Assembly (NCBI GenBank): GCA_020342235.1
Contig: CP073218.1
Coordinates: 248,001 to 312,000, forward strand
Length of the DNA stretch: 64,000 bases
Direction: 5' to 3'
From: Saccharomycopsis phalli
Taxonomy: Eukaryota > Ascomycota > Saccharomycetes > Ascoideales > Saccharomycopsidaceae
This document shows, piece after piece, positions 28,955 to 39,000 of this stretch (within the stretch, counting starts at the first letter, position 1; every line of letters begins with the position of its first letter). The position numbers were made by a program, and so were the translations under genes. Under the pieces are notes generated by a model. It did not search any database. It was given only the letters and a program-made list of their open reading frames with translations, and was not told where the DNA came from.

Positions 28955-29754
28955 TATAAATAACGGGAATCCTCCCAAGTGCACATCGAGCGGTACTAAA
29001 GGACCAAAAATTAATTAAACGGAAAAACGCACAAATCGGGAAACACTAGGATAGAAGCTTAGCGGTAATACATCAATGACCTCGTTCCAAAAAAAAAAAA
29101 AAGAGCAGGATAAGCAAGTTCTTCATATACCTGGTGTGATATTATGCCATTATATTCATGTCTGTTTGGTATTCTCGAATTTTCGTGGGGTACCCAATAG
29201 AATGCCGCGTAGAATTATGCCAAAGTTTATAATGTGATGGCAAATTGTTAGATCAGCCGCCATACATGATTTTAACTTTGATTTATAAAAGCGTGGCTTA
29301 TTTGTAATCGATTTGCGGATACCACTGAAACGTTTTTGTCAAGCAGTGCTTCGTATATCGCAAGAGTGTCACGAAAAATGTCCTATAGTATACCTCTTAC
29401 GAAAATACCAAATACAAGGACTACCTGGTGAGGGTAAAATTACCTGACTTTTACAAATGACGCCAAGCATTCCATGCTCATTTAATAGTAGAAATGGCTT
29501 CTCATGGTACAATTTATTGAATGATGCTGAATTGCAAAATCGCTTATAGGCCGATATCCATGATGTTTTATACATAAACAAAAGCAGGCAAACTAGGCTG
29601 ATTTATCCCGAATAATTTTGGGTCTCAGTTCCTAGTGCCTTTGAATTAGTCAGCTAGTTCATGGAATAATGGTTTGCTGCACTGTTCGCACACGCGACTT
29701 TTCACGACGCGTTTAGAATATGTTCAAGATATTCTTCGAGACTACAATTGAATA
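28955..29754. other. Divergent promoter region of the Zn2Cys6 gene and DUT1
   Basis: 800 bp between two divergent starts. It holds a poly-A tract at 29090-29102 and an MCB box near DUT1 (listed separately). No gene is supported. Confidence 0.6.
29707..29712 (+). promoter_or_regulatory. DUT1: MCB-type box (ACGCGT) upstream of DUT1
   Basis: A perfect MluI cell-cycle box lies 42 bp before the DUT1 ATG, with a near-match (cACGCGAc) about 15 bp further upstream at 29691-29698. The MBF complex (Mbp1/Swi4-Swi6) uses such boxes to drive G1/S genes of DNA synthesis. DUT1 is a classical target, so the context supports function. Confidence 0.65.
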
Positions 29755-30222
29755 ATGAGTAGCGAACAAAACATAAAAAAGCAAAAACTCGCGGAGCAAT
29801 TGAAAATATTCAAACGCTCTGATAATGCTACTTTGCCTACTAAAGGATCTAGCTTAGCTGCTGGATATGACTTGTATTCATCAGAGGAAGCTGTTATTCC
29901 AGCCCAAGGACAAGGTCTTGTGGGAACCGACATATCTGTGATTGTCCCAATTGGAACTTACGGCCGAGTTGCTCCAAGATCAGGTTTAGCTGTTAAAAAT
30001 GGGATCTCTACTGGTGCTGGAGTCATTGATGCTGACTACCGAGGAGAAGTGAAAGTTGTGTTGTTCAACCACTCTAAAAAAGACTTTGAAATTAAAAAAG
30101 GAGACAGAATTGCTCAATTGGTCTTGGAGCAGATAATTAATGCTGAGGTAGTAGAAATCCAGGAGTCTGAGTTGGAATCCACTGAGAGAGGTGCGGGTGG
30201 ATTTGGAAGTACCGGAAAATAG
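29755..30222 (+). CDS. DUT1: dUTP pyrophosphatase (dUTPase)
   Basis: Hydrolyses dUTP to dUMP and PPi, keeping uracil out of DNA and feeding dTMP synthesis. At 155 residues it has the normal trimeric dUTPase length with all five motifs: [12 protein letters not shown] (1), [12 protein letters not shown] (2), [19 protein letters not shown] (3), [12 protein letters not shown] (4) and the C-terminal P-loop-like [14 protein letters not shown] (5). The catalytic Asp is in GVIDADYRG. No targeting peptide is evident, so it is probably nuclear and cytosolic. An ACGCGT box just upstream suggests S-phase expression. No CTG codon occurs in the gene. Its 3' end is 69 bp from the convergent LETM1 gene. Confidence 0.97.
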   Translation: MSSEQNIKKQKLAEQLKIFKRSDNATLPTKGSSLAAGYDLYSSEEAVIPAQGQGLVGTDISVIVPIGTYGRVAPRSGLAVKNGISTGAGVIDADYRGEVKVVLFNHSKKDFEIKKGDRIAQLVLEQIINAEVVEIQESELESTERGAGGFGSTGK

Positions 30223-30291
30223 ACATTTTAAGCTTACATTTATACGATAATTATTCATTTTCATATAATTTTGTAACCATTTATCACCCAC

Positions 30292-31683
30292 TCATTTGTT
30301 TTCGTCCCTGCCCCTTTCCAACTCCTTTGAGTCCTTTCCTTCATCGTCTAGATTCTTATCGTCCTTAATTGATTCATCACTTTGGCCCATGTCTTTCTCC
30401 TGCTCCTTTTCTTCCTGTATTCTCTCTTCCTGCTCTTTCAATAAGTTCAACTTAGATATATAATCGTCGCTCAATTCCGACTTTGTGACGTCATAGACCT
30501 CATCAGGTATAGAGCTCAACACCCTTAACAATCCGTCGTAATAGTTATTGACACCGGACTGGCCATAAATATATATGCTGCTCAAAACTAGTAATGTCAG
30601 AGGAACCTTCTTCTTCAAACGGAAATCCAACCAAGTCTTCAAATCGTCTCTCATTCTACCCGGAGATAAATCCACAGTCTTCATTCCTCTACTGGCAAGA
30701 GCAATTCTCAATTCGGTAACAGAAAGAGATTCCACACCTTCGTACTTGATAGCACAGTCATCCTGCACGACGCTAATCAACTTGGTTCTGATCTGGTATC
30801 GGATAAAAGTATCTGTGCCAAATGGTGTCAAGCCAATATATCTAGCCATTGCCACAAGCTGCGGTCTAGACAAGTTGTCAAGGACATCATCATCCTTGAA
30901 CATTCGCGCGACTTTAATTATTTGCTCGTTTGTAGGTCTTTCATCAATGTGATTGATCTTTCTAAAGAAATCAAGAAACTCCACTTTCTCGTCCTCCGAG
31001 ATTTTTTTAGGAAGCTTCATTAAATTGTCGCTTTCCAGAATTGTGTTCCGCAAAAATTCCGAAGTCTTTTCCCTAATCTCCACAAACTTGGCACGCTTCT
31101 TTTCCTTGTCTACTTTCAGCTCATATGTCAGTGGCAACATGTTTGGGAAGATTTTGAGCGCTACAGGTAACAAGAGCTCAGCAAAAGGAATCAAAACAAA
31201 CGCAGAAAACGGAACCAAGCGCACGACATCCACAACCGTTCGCTTTAATTGTGTCCGTTCTCTTCTAGTAAGTTCGTAGCCTTGCATCATCTTTACAAGT
31301 AACTTGGTAGCGACTTTCAATTCAAACCCAAGGAGCTTGGTACCTGCCCAGTAATGGTTCGCCTCCTTCTTCACCTTCTGCCACAACGTTAACTTTTTTT
31401 GCACTGTCGGATCCAGATCAATTTTTTGCTGTGCTTCACCCGAGGTCGGAGGCGGTGTTTTGTGGGTCGCTTGCTCCACATCCTTTTTGGTAGAATTGAA
31501 CCTCACAATTGGCATCAGATAATGACCTAAATTTGGACCTTGGCATCTCCATTCTCTAATCCCCTTAATTGACCTGATTTTAGAAGTGTTGAATATCACT
31601 CTACAAATTGGAGCCCTCATGACTGGATAATTTATTGGCCTCTGCGTTTCCAGGTATATCCGGGATTCGGCCGGGTAGGCCAT
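30292..31683 (-). CDS. MDM38: LETM1-domain mitochondrial inner-membrane protein (Mdm38/Ylh47)
   Basis: Mitochondrial K+/H+ exchange and ribosome-receptor protein. The core has WAGTKLLGFELKVATKLL, GYELTRRERTQLKRT and the inner-membrane helix with Pro-rich ends, LVPFSAFVLIPFAELLLPVAL (about residues 160-185), then the matrix ribosome-binding-like domain and an acidic, Lys/Glu-rich C-terminus. The first in-frame ATG is 31681-31683 (463 residues). A second Met at 31618-31620 begins MRAPICRVIFNTSKIRS, a better presequence, so translation may start there (442 residues). S. cerevisiae has two paralogues, Mdm38 (longer) and Ylh47 (about 454). Length fits Ylh47, but orthology cannot be settled here. 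Confidence 0.9.
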   Translation of the reverse strand: MAYPAESRIYLETQRPINYPVMRAPICRVIFNTSKIRSIKGIREWRCQGPNLGHYLMPIVRFNSTKKDVEQATHKTPPPTSGEAQQKIDLDPTVQKKLTLWQKVKKEANHYWAGTKLLGFELKVATKLLVKMMQGYELTRRERTQLKRTVVDVVRLVPFSAFVLIPFAELLLPVALKIFPNMLPLTYELKVDKEKKRAKFVEIREKTSEFLRNTILESDNLMKLPKKISEDEKVEFLDFFRKINHIDERPTNEQIIKVARMFKDDDVLDNLSRPQLVAMARYIGLTPFGTDTFIRYQIRTKLISVVQDDCAIKYEGVESLSVTELRIALASRGMKTVDLSPGRMRDDLKTWLDFRLKKKVPLTLLVLSSIYIYGQSGVNNYYDGLLRVLSSIPDEVYDVTKSELSDDYISKLNLLKEQEERIQEEKEQEKDMGQSDESIKDDKNLDDEGKDSKELERGRDENK

Positions 31684-31885
31684 GCGAGACCCTATAACCA
31701 ATGAGACGCGGCAATACTTTGAAAATTAATTCGCTGCAGAATAAACCAATTACAACTAAGAAAAACTTGAATCATACTTGTCGCTATTTATTTTCCTGGT
31801 TGTACAAGTGTTTAAGCTGGGCTACATGGTTGAGAGCCCGCATACAAGTGGGAAAATTTGACATTACCAGTAGCTAAATACTTCA

Positions 31886-32254
31886 ATGGGGGAGACACGA
31901 CTTAAAAGGCTGGCAGATGGCAAGGAAAAGCTGGCAGCAAAGAAAACCAGACACACGACTACAATTGAGCCTAATATAACATTGTACGTGTGCAACTTGA
32001 ATGATAAAATCAGCAATGCTAAGCTTCGCCAGGGTATCTTTCTTTTGTTTTCGATGTACGGAGATGTAGTGGATATTAATATAAAAGATAAGAATAAGAA
32101 GATGAGAGGTCAGGCACACATTACCTATGCAAAAATTGAGAGTGCAAAGTTGGCGCTTCGGAGTTTACAAGGTGATCTTTTCTTTGATAAGAAGATTAGA
32201 ATAAGCTATTCCATCAATCAGAATAAGAAAGTAATCGAGGCTAATCAGGTATGA
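31886..32254 (+). CDS. MSL1: U2 snRNP protein B'' (Msl1), RRM protein
   Basis: 122 residues with one RRM (about 30-108): RNP2-like LYVCNLND, RNP1-like RGQAHITY, and the U1A/U2B''-specific LRQGIFLLFSMYGDVVDI. The size and the single RRM with a short basic N-terminus match yeast Msl1, which binds U2 snRNA stem-loop IV with Lea1 (U2A') during pre-mRNA splicing. Human relatives have a second RRM, which yeasts lack. Two CTG codons occur in the unconserved N-terminus. It is divergent from the LETM1 gene with about 200 bp between. Confidence 0.88.
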   Translation: MGETRLKRLADGKEKLAAKKTRHTTTIEPNITLYVCNLNDKISNAKLRQGIFLLFSMYGDVVDINIKDKNKKMRGQAHITYAKIESAKLALRSLQGDLFFDKKIRISYSINQNKKVIEANQV

Positions 32255-33166
32255 TATTACTCTTATAGGATATCTCTGTCGGAATGATCATTTATTGTGC
32301 AAAGATTTTGGCCAAGACTAGCTGAAATTTGATATACTGTGCACTATTTGGAACCTGTGTATTGGATATTGCACGCTACATGGTCTAAAGGTATTTTCCT
32401 TTATCAATGGTAAATGGATTCCCGCATTGGAGAGATTTATTCTTGAGATATCGACAACGTGTCGTGGATACTTGGTAAATTTGTGTTTACCAAAGAGACA
32501 TGGTTAACTCTATAAGTCTTGTTACTAGTACGAGCAACTCAAGGATGGTAAAGAATGTTCATGTGTGAAATTCCAAATTCTGAGTACTAATGGTGCTGAC
32601 AAATTTCACCATTCTTGTTGCTTTAATTGTTCTAACATTTATTCAATTGGCTGGCTTTTCTTTTGTTATTTTTTTTTGTTCTTCTTTTTCGTTTCTTTTT
32701 TTCTTTTAGACTGCGGAAGTTAATATTTGGCATACAATTACATGAGGTGATAATAAATGTTTCAGATTAGCTTTTCGCTTGATCTCAGCGAATCACATGT
32801 TAACAATGTGAGCGAATGTATGGAATACGGCCATTAGATAAAACCTGTAGCTTTATTACGAACACGGCAAACTATAGTTTGGAGTGGGTTAAAATAGAGT
32901 ACTTTTATTGGGGCTCCTATTTACAAAATGGACCAGATATTGATTTCGGAATTAACACGGTGTATATTATATGTATGAGGCAACCTTCTTACTAGCAGCT
33001 ATAGACTTACCTCAAAAAGTAAAGTAGACAAAGACTAACAATGTAAATATGAGGCACAAACTAGGAGTATACGAAAATGAGACTTGGTATACGCTGGCGA
33101 ATGCGCCTGGAGTGATAATTCGCGTGTGAGGGCAAATAGAACTTGTCTGAAAATAGGCAAAGAAAC
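32255..33166. other. Convergent intergenic region with a long T-rich tract
   Basis: 912 bp between the 3' ends of MSL1 and KRE9. A pyrimidine-rich, mostly T tract runs from about 32655 to 32709. No ORF, tRNA or clear snoRNA motif set was found. Confidence 0.5.
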
Positions 33167-33982
33167 TTAGTCGTCAAAATCCCAAAAGCGCTTTCGTTTC
33201 AGAGCCGTGACCACGTCTCCAGTTTGAGTAAAGAACAATGATGCTCTTTTGATCACTTTGCTGGGCTCGTACCAGGCAGTAGGCGTGCCCAACCCAGCAA
33301 CATCGTTGGCCAAACTTGTTCTTGAGTAACTCCATCCTGGAGTGAGGGTGGAAAACGCAATTGGAGAAGGGTTGATGGTGGAATAATATGTCACTGCACT
33401 AGTAGGAAAGAGTCTAGTCCAGGTAGTGGCAGTGACGGTGCTTCCTGGCTGGGTTTGCATTGGAGCATACTTTACAGTTCCCGTTTGCAAAGTGTAAGGA
33501 ACGGAGAAGGATGCAGAAATAGAAGTTGGGTTGGTTGAGCCATCATCAACTTCTCCTGATGGAGGTGGATCCGAGATCTGGCCAGAAGCCTGGACTGATC
33601 CAGTCATTCCACTAAGAGAAAATCTATTGGTATAGTGGATGGAGTGGCCCGCCCCGTAGGTGGTGTAAATCTGGAAGAAATATATCCCGCTAGAGCCAAC
33701 AGAGGCATCGATGGTGGCTGCAAACTTGCCAGTACTTAACACCGTAGTACTAGAGTCAACAAGAGTCTTTACTGCGGTGATCTGAGTGTTACTACCGGTA
33801 CATAACACGATAGTGACACCACTTGCACTGCTAATAGCAGGGGAGCCTGCATCAGTCCATGCCAAATCAACCTCAACCTGTCCACCACTAACTGTAAAAG
33901 TCAGTCCTGCACTTGGCTTGGAGAGGGAAACATCACCAACAACGGCACCTATTAATAGAACTAAAAGCCCGATAAAGTTCAT
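33167..33982 (-). CDS. KRE9: Kre9/Knh1-family secreted protein for beta-1,6-glucan assembly
   Basis: 271 residues (S. cerevisiae Kre9 276, Knh1 268). A signal peptide (about 1-16, ending VVGDV) is followed by the N-terminal Kre9/Knh1 beta-sandwich region, SLSKPSAGLTFTVSGGQVEV, and a C-terminal domain with MQTQPGSTVTATTWTRLFPT, a stretch diagnostic of the family. The extreme C-terminus is basic and aromatic (KRKRFWDFDD). The protein is an O-mannosylated secretory or surface factor required for beta-1,6-glucan synthesis. Kre9 and Knh1 are not distinguished here. Divergent or tandem regulators cannot be read, but a 23-bp tandem duplication lies in its 5' flank. Confidence 0.93.
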   Translation of the reverse strand: MNFIGLLVLLIGAVVGDVSLSKPSAGLTFTVSGGQVEVDLAWTDAGSPAISSASGVTIVLCTGSNTQITAVKTLVDSSTTVLSTGKFAATIDASVGSSGIYFFQIYTTYGAGHSIHYTNRFSLSGMTGSVQASGQISDPPPSGEVDDGSTNPTSISASFSVPYTLQTGTVKYAPMQTQPGSTVTATTWTRLFPTSAVTYYSTINPSPIAFSTLTPGWSYSRTSLANDVAGLGTPTAWYEPSKVIKRASLFFTQTGDVVTALKRKRFWDFDD

Positions 33983-34585
33983 TCTAGGTGGTAGTTCGAC
34001 GTAAGGAAGTAGAGATAAATCAACCAGCAGTTGAAAAACAACTAGAAAAAATCCTTGGAAGTAGGAGGAAAATTCAGTGAGAAGTAGGAGGAAAATTCAG
34101 TGAGAAGTACAACGCCTTGATGCACACTCAAGTATCGGACCTAGTATGCAACCTCAGGCAATGTGCATAGTTAAAAAAAAAAACCGTGAATTTCACACCT
34201 TTTAGACTAAGTTTAATTATCGTATAGACGAAATTGATGCTAAAAAATTCGCTACTCCGATATTTTCCTTTAGTTTCACTTTTTCCTCTACTTTTCCGTC
34301 ATTTTCCCATGTTTATCGTTTGTCTTTCATTTCAATTCACACTGCACTCTAGGAGCCTTTAAATTTTTTCACACTTAATTGGAATTACAAGCCTTGGTAG
34401 CTAGTACAAATCGGTGATCTCCTGCAAGCTACGTGCATGAAATTTCCATGTTGGTCAAAAAAGAATATACAGATCACTGGAAATAATTCGAAAACTGCTA
34501 GCTTTCATCGCCTAAGTCACTTGATAATCTCTAATTATTGTCTGGCATTAAAGGTGAAGCCTATATACTTTTGCAGGAGTTGCAT
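33983..34585. other. 5' flank of KRE9 and 3' flank of UAP1
   Basis: 603 bp, mostly the KRE9 promoter. It contains the 23-bp direct repeat at 34058-34109 and a run of ten A at 34172-34181. No gene was seen. Confidence 0.6.
34058..34109. repeat. 23-bp perfect tandem duplication in the KRE9 5' flank
   Basis: The unit from 34058-34080 is repeated exactly at 34081-34103, with a further 6-bp partial copy to 34109. It lies about 75-125 bp upstream of the KRE9 start codon. Confidence 0.95.
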
Positions 34586-35986
34586 CTATAAATCCTTAAT
34601 ATACTGCCCGGCTTTGTAAGTCTTTCCTTTCACAGCCTCCAAGTTTTCCCCGCCATAGGACAATAAACCTTCCAACTCAACCAACCCCTTTCCGTCAATC
34701 AACCCCCCGTTTTTGATAATCCAATTGGTATGCAATTGCTGAAGGTCGTGTGCACTTGTTTGAGGATTATCAGATTTAGTACCAGGTGCATTCTTCAATG
34801 GAGAGAATTCCTCCTCTCTCTTTACTTCCAACGAACCAAATTTCTCCAATGGAACAGTTGGGAAAATATCAAAGATAAACTGCTCAAGTTTAATCCCATT
34901 TGTCTCGGTTGGCTTAACAAACACGTCGTTCAAGTCCAAATGCGGAATCTTCTTCTTGGCAATATGATAGGGTAAGGCTTGTCGTGATTTAATCCAATTT
35001 GGGATTTCTCGAGTGAGTAAGTCAACTGTGTAGTAATGTTGCACAATATTGGCAGCCCGCAAGAAGAGCAAATTGCTGTTTTTTTGGTCCTTCTTCTCAG
35101 CTAATTCGCTGTCAATTTCACTGTACTCAATAACAGATGGCTTGCCATCCTTGCTGATAATTAACCCTACCGACTCGCTTGGCTCGTTTTTACGTACAAC
35201 CTTGGTGGCTAAGTCAAAGTGGTTTGCTGCAGAAAATCCAATAAACACTGGGTCCGCAACCTTGGCCAAACAGTTGTCAACGGCATACATATGAATGTGC
35301 TCAATGCCTTTGGCAGCAAAGTCTTGAAGCAACCCATTGTCGTAGATTCCTTTGTAGAGCCCACCGTTTCCGTCTGGTGACTTGGTTAAGGTACTCTTTG
35401 TTTCCCTGAAGATCTGCTTCCCATCAGCGGTGAAAGCAGGCAAAGTTCCTTGATTGAAAAACTTGATGTCGCGGGAATCAAGCCCAAAGTACTTGTTTTC
35501 CGCAAAAAAAGCCTCGGTCTTTGCCCGTGTGGCCTCTGACGTCATAATATACCAAGATATCTTCCCACCTGCAAGCTTCTCAAGGCACATGATCTTCTTG
35601 GCCTGAAGCTCAAAAAGAGAATTTCCAGATGGGATATCAATCACATATGACCCTTTAGGATTGGAAGAACCAAGACGAGTGCCTTGTCCACCTGCCATGA
35701 GCAATACTGCCACCTTGGACTTGGAGATGAGGTCGAGACCAATGTCAAAGTACTTCTTCTGGTCCTCCTCAGATACAGAGTTTGGAGCATCTGGCAATAA
35801 AGAGTACATAGAAGACGAAGGAAGCTGGTCAATACTGGACGATTTGCTGCTGGACGACGAGAGCTTCATAGCCTCTTGTACCTGATTAAAGAGGTTGGAG
35901 TCCAAAGCTGATAATTCAGCGAGCAACGAGGATTTATCCTCAGCTGAAACCTTTTGTTGGTCGACATAAATTTGATCCAAAGACAT
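34586..35986 (-). CDS. UAP1: UDP-N-acetylglucosamine pyrophosphorylase
   Basis: Makes UDP-GlcNAc from UTP and GlcNAc-1-phosphate, the donor for chitin, N-glycans and GPI anchors. 466 residues (S. cerevisiae Qri1/Uap1 477). The nucleotide-binding signature MAGGQGTRLGSSNPKG lies at about 97-112. Other conserved stretches are GNGGLYKGIYDNGLL, VDNCLAKVADPVFIGF, ATKVVRKNEPSESVG and VIEYSEI. The C-terminal lobe has the FVKPTETNGIKLEQFIFD motif. The enzyme is cytosolic. No CTG codon occurs in any of its 466 codons, which is notable for a conserved gene. The neighbouring wall gene KRE9 lies downstream. Confidence 0.97.
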   Translation of the reverse strand: MSLDQIYVDQQKVSAEDKSSLLAELSALDSNLFNQVQEAMKLSSSSSKSSSIDQLPSSSMYSLLPDAPNSVSEEDQKKYFDIGLDLISKSKVAVLLMAGGQGTRLGSSNPKGSYVIDIPSGNSLFELQAKKIMCLEKLAGGKISWYIMTSEATRAKTEAFFAENKYFGLDSRDIKFFNQGTLPAFTADGKQIFRETKSTLTKSPDGNGGLYKGIYDNGLLQDFAAKGIEHIHMYAVDNCLAKVADPVFIGFSAANHFDLATKVVRKNEPSESVGLIISKDGKPSVIEYSEIDSELAEKKDQKNSNLLFLRAANIVQHYYTVDLLTREIPNWIKSRQALPYHIAKKKIPHLDLNDVFVKPTETNGIKLEQFIFDIFPTVPLEKFGSLEVKREEEFSPLKNAPGTKSDNPQTSAHDLQQLHTNWIIKNGGLIDGKGLVELEGLLSYGGENLEAVKGKTYKAGQYIKDL

Positions 35987-36188
35987 TTTTTAGGGTATGT
36001 ATTGGGTTAGAAAAGAACAATTACAAAAGTTTGAAACATGCTATATACCAGACCACGTGTCTTTCTAGCGTGTGTTAGCTTGGGGTCCGCCTTTTAAGTT
36101 GTGGCTGTAAATTAAGCAAATCCATTATATACAAAGGGAATCCAGAATTTTAATCATAATATTAATTAACAAAATTGTTCACTGGTGT

Positions 36189-37103
36189 CTAATGTCCACC
36201 AGTAGTAGGCAAGCCAACGTACGCCTTGAAACTATCATAAATCAACCATTGCGCACCGGTTAAAGTTCCGATCATCACAATTCTCACAGGCAACCCATTC
36301 CACAAACCTTTAAAACCAATATTCTTGTAAATACGCTTCGTAGCAGCTCCTGTGGTTTCAGTTGCTTTTTTCTCGCTATTAATCTTTGACACCATGACAT
36401 CAGCAGGATGTGACACAATGGCACAGAAAATACCGGCAATGTAACCTCCCAAGAAAGAAACCCCAGTTTGCTGTAATGTTGAGTACTCGGACTTTTTCTT
36501 TGGCAAGTAGTTGTAAATAGCCTCTACGGTTTTCTCAAACGAAGCAAACTTTACCATGGTGTAAGGAATTTGACGCAACCACAATGGTGCCAATCCCTTG
36601 TACAAACCAGCGATTCCTTCCTTGGCAGTAATTTTCGTCCATCCATCCCACACACTCAGTGCGTATGGTGGGATTGTAGTCTGAGTCTTGACCTTAATTG
36701 CTTCCCAAGGACAAAGAGCAATGTCAGCAAAAAACTCCGCACTGGCAGATGCACAAAGGTAAAGTGGTGTTTTATACTTGTCTGCATTACTCTTGCCAAT
36801 AAGGCTTCCATAAGTGTACTTAAAGTACTCGTACAACCCGTATTTCCCGGCCCCCTGGAACGAATAGCCGATAAATGTCGCGCCAACACCGCCAAATATC
36901 CCACCAAAGCCCTCGGACTTGATGATCAGCTTCCATCCTTCAATATTGGATTTGTAAAGGCTGGCATTGACCTGTCTCCGGCATTTGACCAAGTCCAAAG
37001 GAGTGACAGCAGAATGAGTAGGCCCACATGCAAGAACACCTCCCAATGTACAGGTGTAAAAATATTCAGCGGAGTTTAACTCAATCTTGTGCGACTTACT
37101 CAT
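36189..37103 (-). CDS. PIC2: Mitochondrial phosphate/copper carrier Pic2
   Basis: 304 residues forming three SLC25 repeats, each with a carrier signature: [20 protein letters not shown] and [10 protein letters not shown]. Sequence such as [41 protein letters not shown] and the C-terminal [19 protein letters not shown] closely match S. cerevisiae Pic2 as I recall it, rather than the major phosphate carrier Mir1. Pic2 imports phosphate and copper into the matrix. No cleavable presequence is seen, as usual. Codon 149 is CTG in PPYA-CTG-SVWDGW; the S. cerevisiae residue is Asn, so Ser fits better than Leu. Confidence 0.95.
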   Translation of the reverse strand: MSKSHKIELNSAEYFYTCTLGGVLACGPTHSAVTPLDLVKCRRQVNASLYKSNIEGWKLIIKSEGFGGIFGGVGATFIGYSFQGAGKYGLYEYFKYTYGSLIGKSNADKYKTPLYLCASASAEFFADIALCPWEAIKVKTQTTIPPYALSVWDGWTKITAKEGIAGLYKGLAPLWLRQIPYTMVKFASFEKTVEAIYNYLPKKKSEYSTLQQTGVSFLGGYIAGIFCAIVSHPADVMVSKINSEKKATETTGAATKRIYKNIGFKGLWNGLPVRIVMIGTLTGAQWLIYDSFKAYVGLPTTGGH

Positions 37104-37245
37104 GATTGTAATTTTCCTTCCAATAAAATTTGAAAATCTAGAATTTGAGTGATTTTATAATCCTCGGAGCGGCAACGTCGGCAGCAACCAATTATGCACA
37201 AGCGTCCGGGTTACTGTTTTTGACAGCCATTAGTCTAGTGTGGAT

Positions 37246-39000
37246 TCATAATGAAACAGACTCATCCCTCGGATCCGGAGCCCATTGTAATGTCATTTCT
37301 TGAAACTTTCTTCTAAATTTATCAGAACTGCTGGCACTTATTTCAAACGCCTTTTTGAGCGGATCAATAACCAAGTAATCACATGTGTCTTTTGTAAGAT
37401 CTTTAGGCCAAAGTTTTATCTTCTCGTCTTCAGAAATGAACTCGGCATTATACCCAAGTAGCTCAATAACAGCAGTTGTAGCATCGCGCAACTTTTTATA
37501 GATGTTGCCTAGATTCTCGTTCAATTCGCTTACATGTTTTTCTTGCTGCTCATTTTCCAAAATGCACCTCTTTAAACATTCTACCGGAACTAGAGTCCTA
37601 CTCTCACCCAGGTCCAAAAGTGCCTGATTTTCCTTTCGTAATGCATCAAGCACATCCTGTTTTAGCATCTCATGGCACAGTATCGAATTATTTTTCAATT
37701 GCAATTCCCTTAGCTTCTCACTTTTAGCCTTGATTTCAGAAACTTTCTGTAAACTAGCAATAAGGCTCTCATTTTGCTTCTCAAGAACCTGAATCTCTGC
37801 TTTTAATGCAGCGGCTTCGAGAATAGGCGCAACAGGCGCCATTACCTCTCCAGATTTTTCTTTTGGCTCACTGACTTTTCTCCGCTTATTCGGTTGATTT
37901 GATAGCTCGTCCCTGTACTTGTCAACTACCTCCTGTAAGTTTTTCAAACGTGTGTCAATCTCGCTGCCATCCTGTTTCCCCAATTTCTCCAAAATACTAA
38001 TATTTTCGTTCAATTTTTGTATTTCAAACTTTAATAACATGACTGTGCTCTTCAAATCCCGGTTGGTGTCTATTGCATCATTGAGCTGCTTTGATTTTTT
38101 TTCGTTCAGGGCAACAATCGAATCAATATTTTTCTTGTAGCTTCCCAAAAGAACGTTAGAATTCTCGAGTTGCTTATTTAGGACATTAATGGTTGATTTT
38201 AAAGCAGCCTCAGATCTCTTGTTGTTGGTTTGATTAGTAATAAACAGGGCGTCTTCATTTAAGCATCCGTAGAAGTACGCCAATTGTTGCTCCAAGTCTA
38301 AATTCTCCGACTTGACTTCATAAAATCGATTCATCTTGTCTCTTGCAGCCCGATGTTCACGGTTGGCACTCTTCGATTCCTCCAATATCATCTTGAAAAT
38401 TAAATCATTCTGTTTTAAGACGCTAAGCTCTTGCTGTGCTTTAGATAGTTCAAGCTTGAGCAGGTTATTTTTCCCAATAACTTCTACCAAATCCTTGGTA
38501 AGAATATCGTTGTTGGATGTAGTATCACTGCTTAGTTTGGTGATTTCAGTTTCTTGCTTTTCCTTTCTTAATTTACTAATCTCGTTGAAAGCGTCCGATA
38601 ATTGCCTTTTCAAATCATCTTTCATGGTGTTACTTTGTCTGCTTGTTGCCAACTGTGTTTGCTGCATCTTCACAATCTCCGAGGTTAATGACTCCACCAC
38701 TGACTGTTTATTAATTAATTGGCCGTTTAGTAAAGACACATTGGCATTTAATTGATCAATCCTCAAGGCACTTTTGAGCTTTTGGTCCAGGTTCTCTGCT
38801 TGAAGTATTCGTAGTTCCTCCTTCAATTTTCTATTCTCTTCAGCTAGAAACGTTTGGCTACTGGATAATCTCTTGTACTCATCGTCTAGTTCAAGATACT
38901 TTCTATTAACGATGGCCAACTCGATATATTTTTCGACTCTTTCTACCTTTAATCCATCACTTAATTGCATTTCGCGCATCTCTTTTTCTGTCTTTGTCAT
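37246..39000 (-). CDS. MAD1: Spindle-assembly checkpoint protein Mad1, coiled coil
   Basis: 584 residues, almost entirely heptad-like coiled coil from about 15 to 500. A short globular C-terminus follows (about 500-584) with VPVECLKRC, EKHVSELNENL and AVIELLGYNAEF. This arrangement, a long coiled coil ending in a small domain containing an LGY-type helix, matches the Mad1 C-terminal domain (RWD-like), which binds Bub1 and kinetochores. LKRC would correspond to the RLK-type Bub1-contact motif, not identical. Mad1 anchors and converts Mad2 at unattached kinetochores. The protein is shorter than S. cerevisiae Mad1 (749), so part of the N-terminal coil is missing or contracted. An unrelated coiled-coil protein is the alternative. 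Confidence 0.72.
   Translation of the reverse strand: MTKTEKEMREMQLSDGLKVERVEKYIELAIVNRKYLELDDEYKRLSSSQTFLAEENRKLKEELRILQAENLDQKLKSALRIDQLNANVSLLNGQLINKQSVVESLTSEIVKMQQTQLATSRQSNTMKDDLKRQLSDAFNEISKLRKEKQETEITKLSSDTTSNNDILTKDLVEVIGKNNLLKLELSKAQQELSVLKQNDLIFKMILEESKSANREHRAARDKMNRFYEVKSENLDLEQQLAYFYGCLNEDALFITNQTNNKRSEAALKSTINVLNKQLENSNVLLGSYKKNIDSIVALNEKKSKQLNDAIDTNRDLKSTVMLLKFEIQKLNENISILEKLGKQDGSEIDTRLKNLQEVVDKYRDELSNQPNKRRKVSEPKEKSGEVMAPVAPILEAAALKAEIQVLEKQNESLIASLQKVSEIKAKSEKLRELQLKNNSILCHEMLKQDVLDALRKENQALLDLGESRTLVPVECLKRCILENEQQEKHVSELNENLGNIYKKLRDATTAVIELLGYNAEFISEDEKIKLWPKDLTKDTCDYLVIDPLKKAFEISASSSDKFRRKFQEMTLQWAPDPRDESVSL

Noticed and set aside
32655-32709. Pyrimidine tract ending in TTTTAG, like a 3' splice site
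   Set aside because: No coding frame follows and no donor or branch site fits; best seen as a simple T-rich tract.
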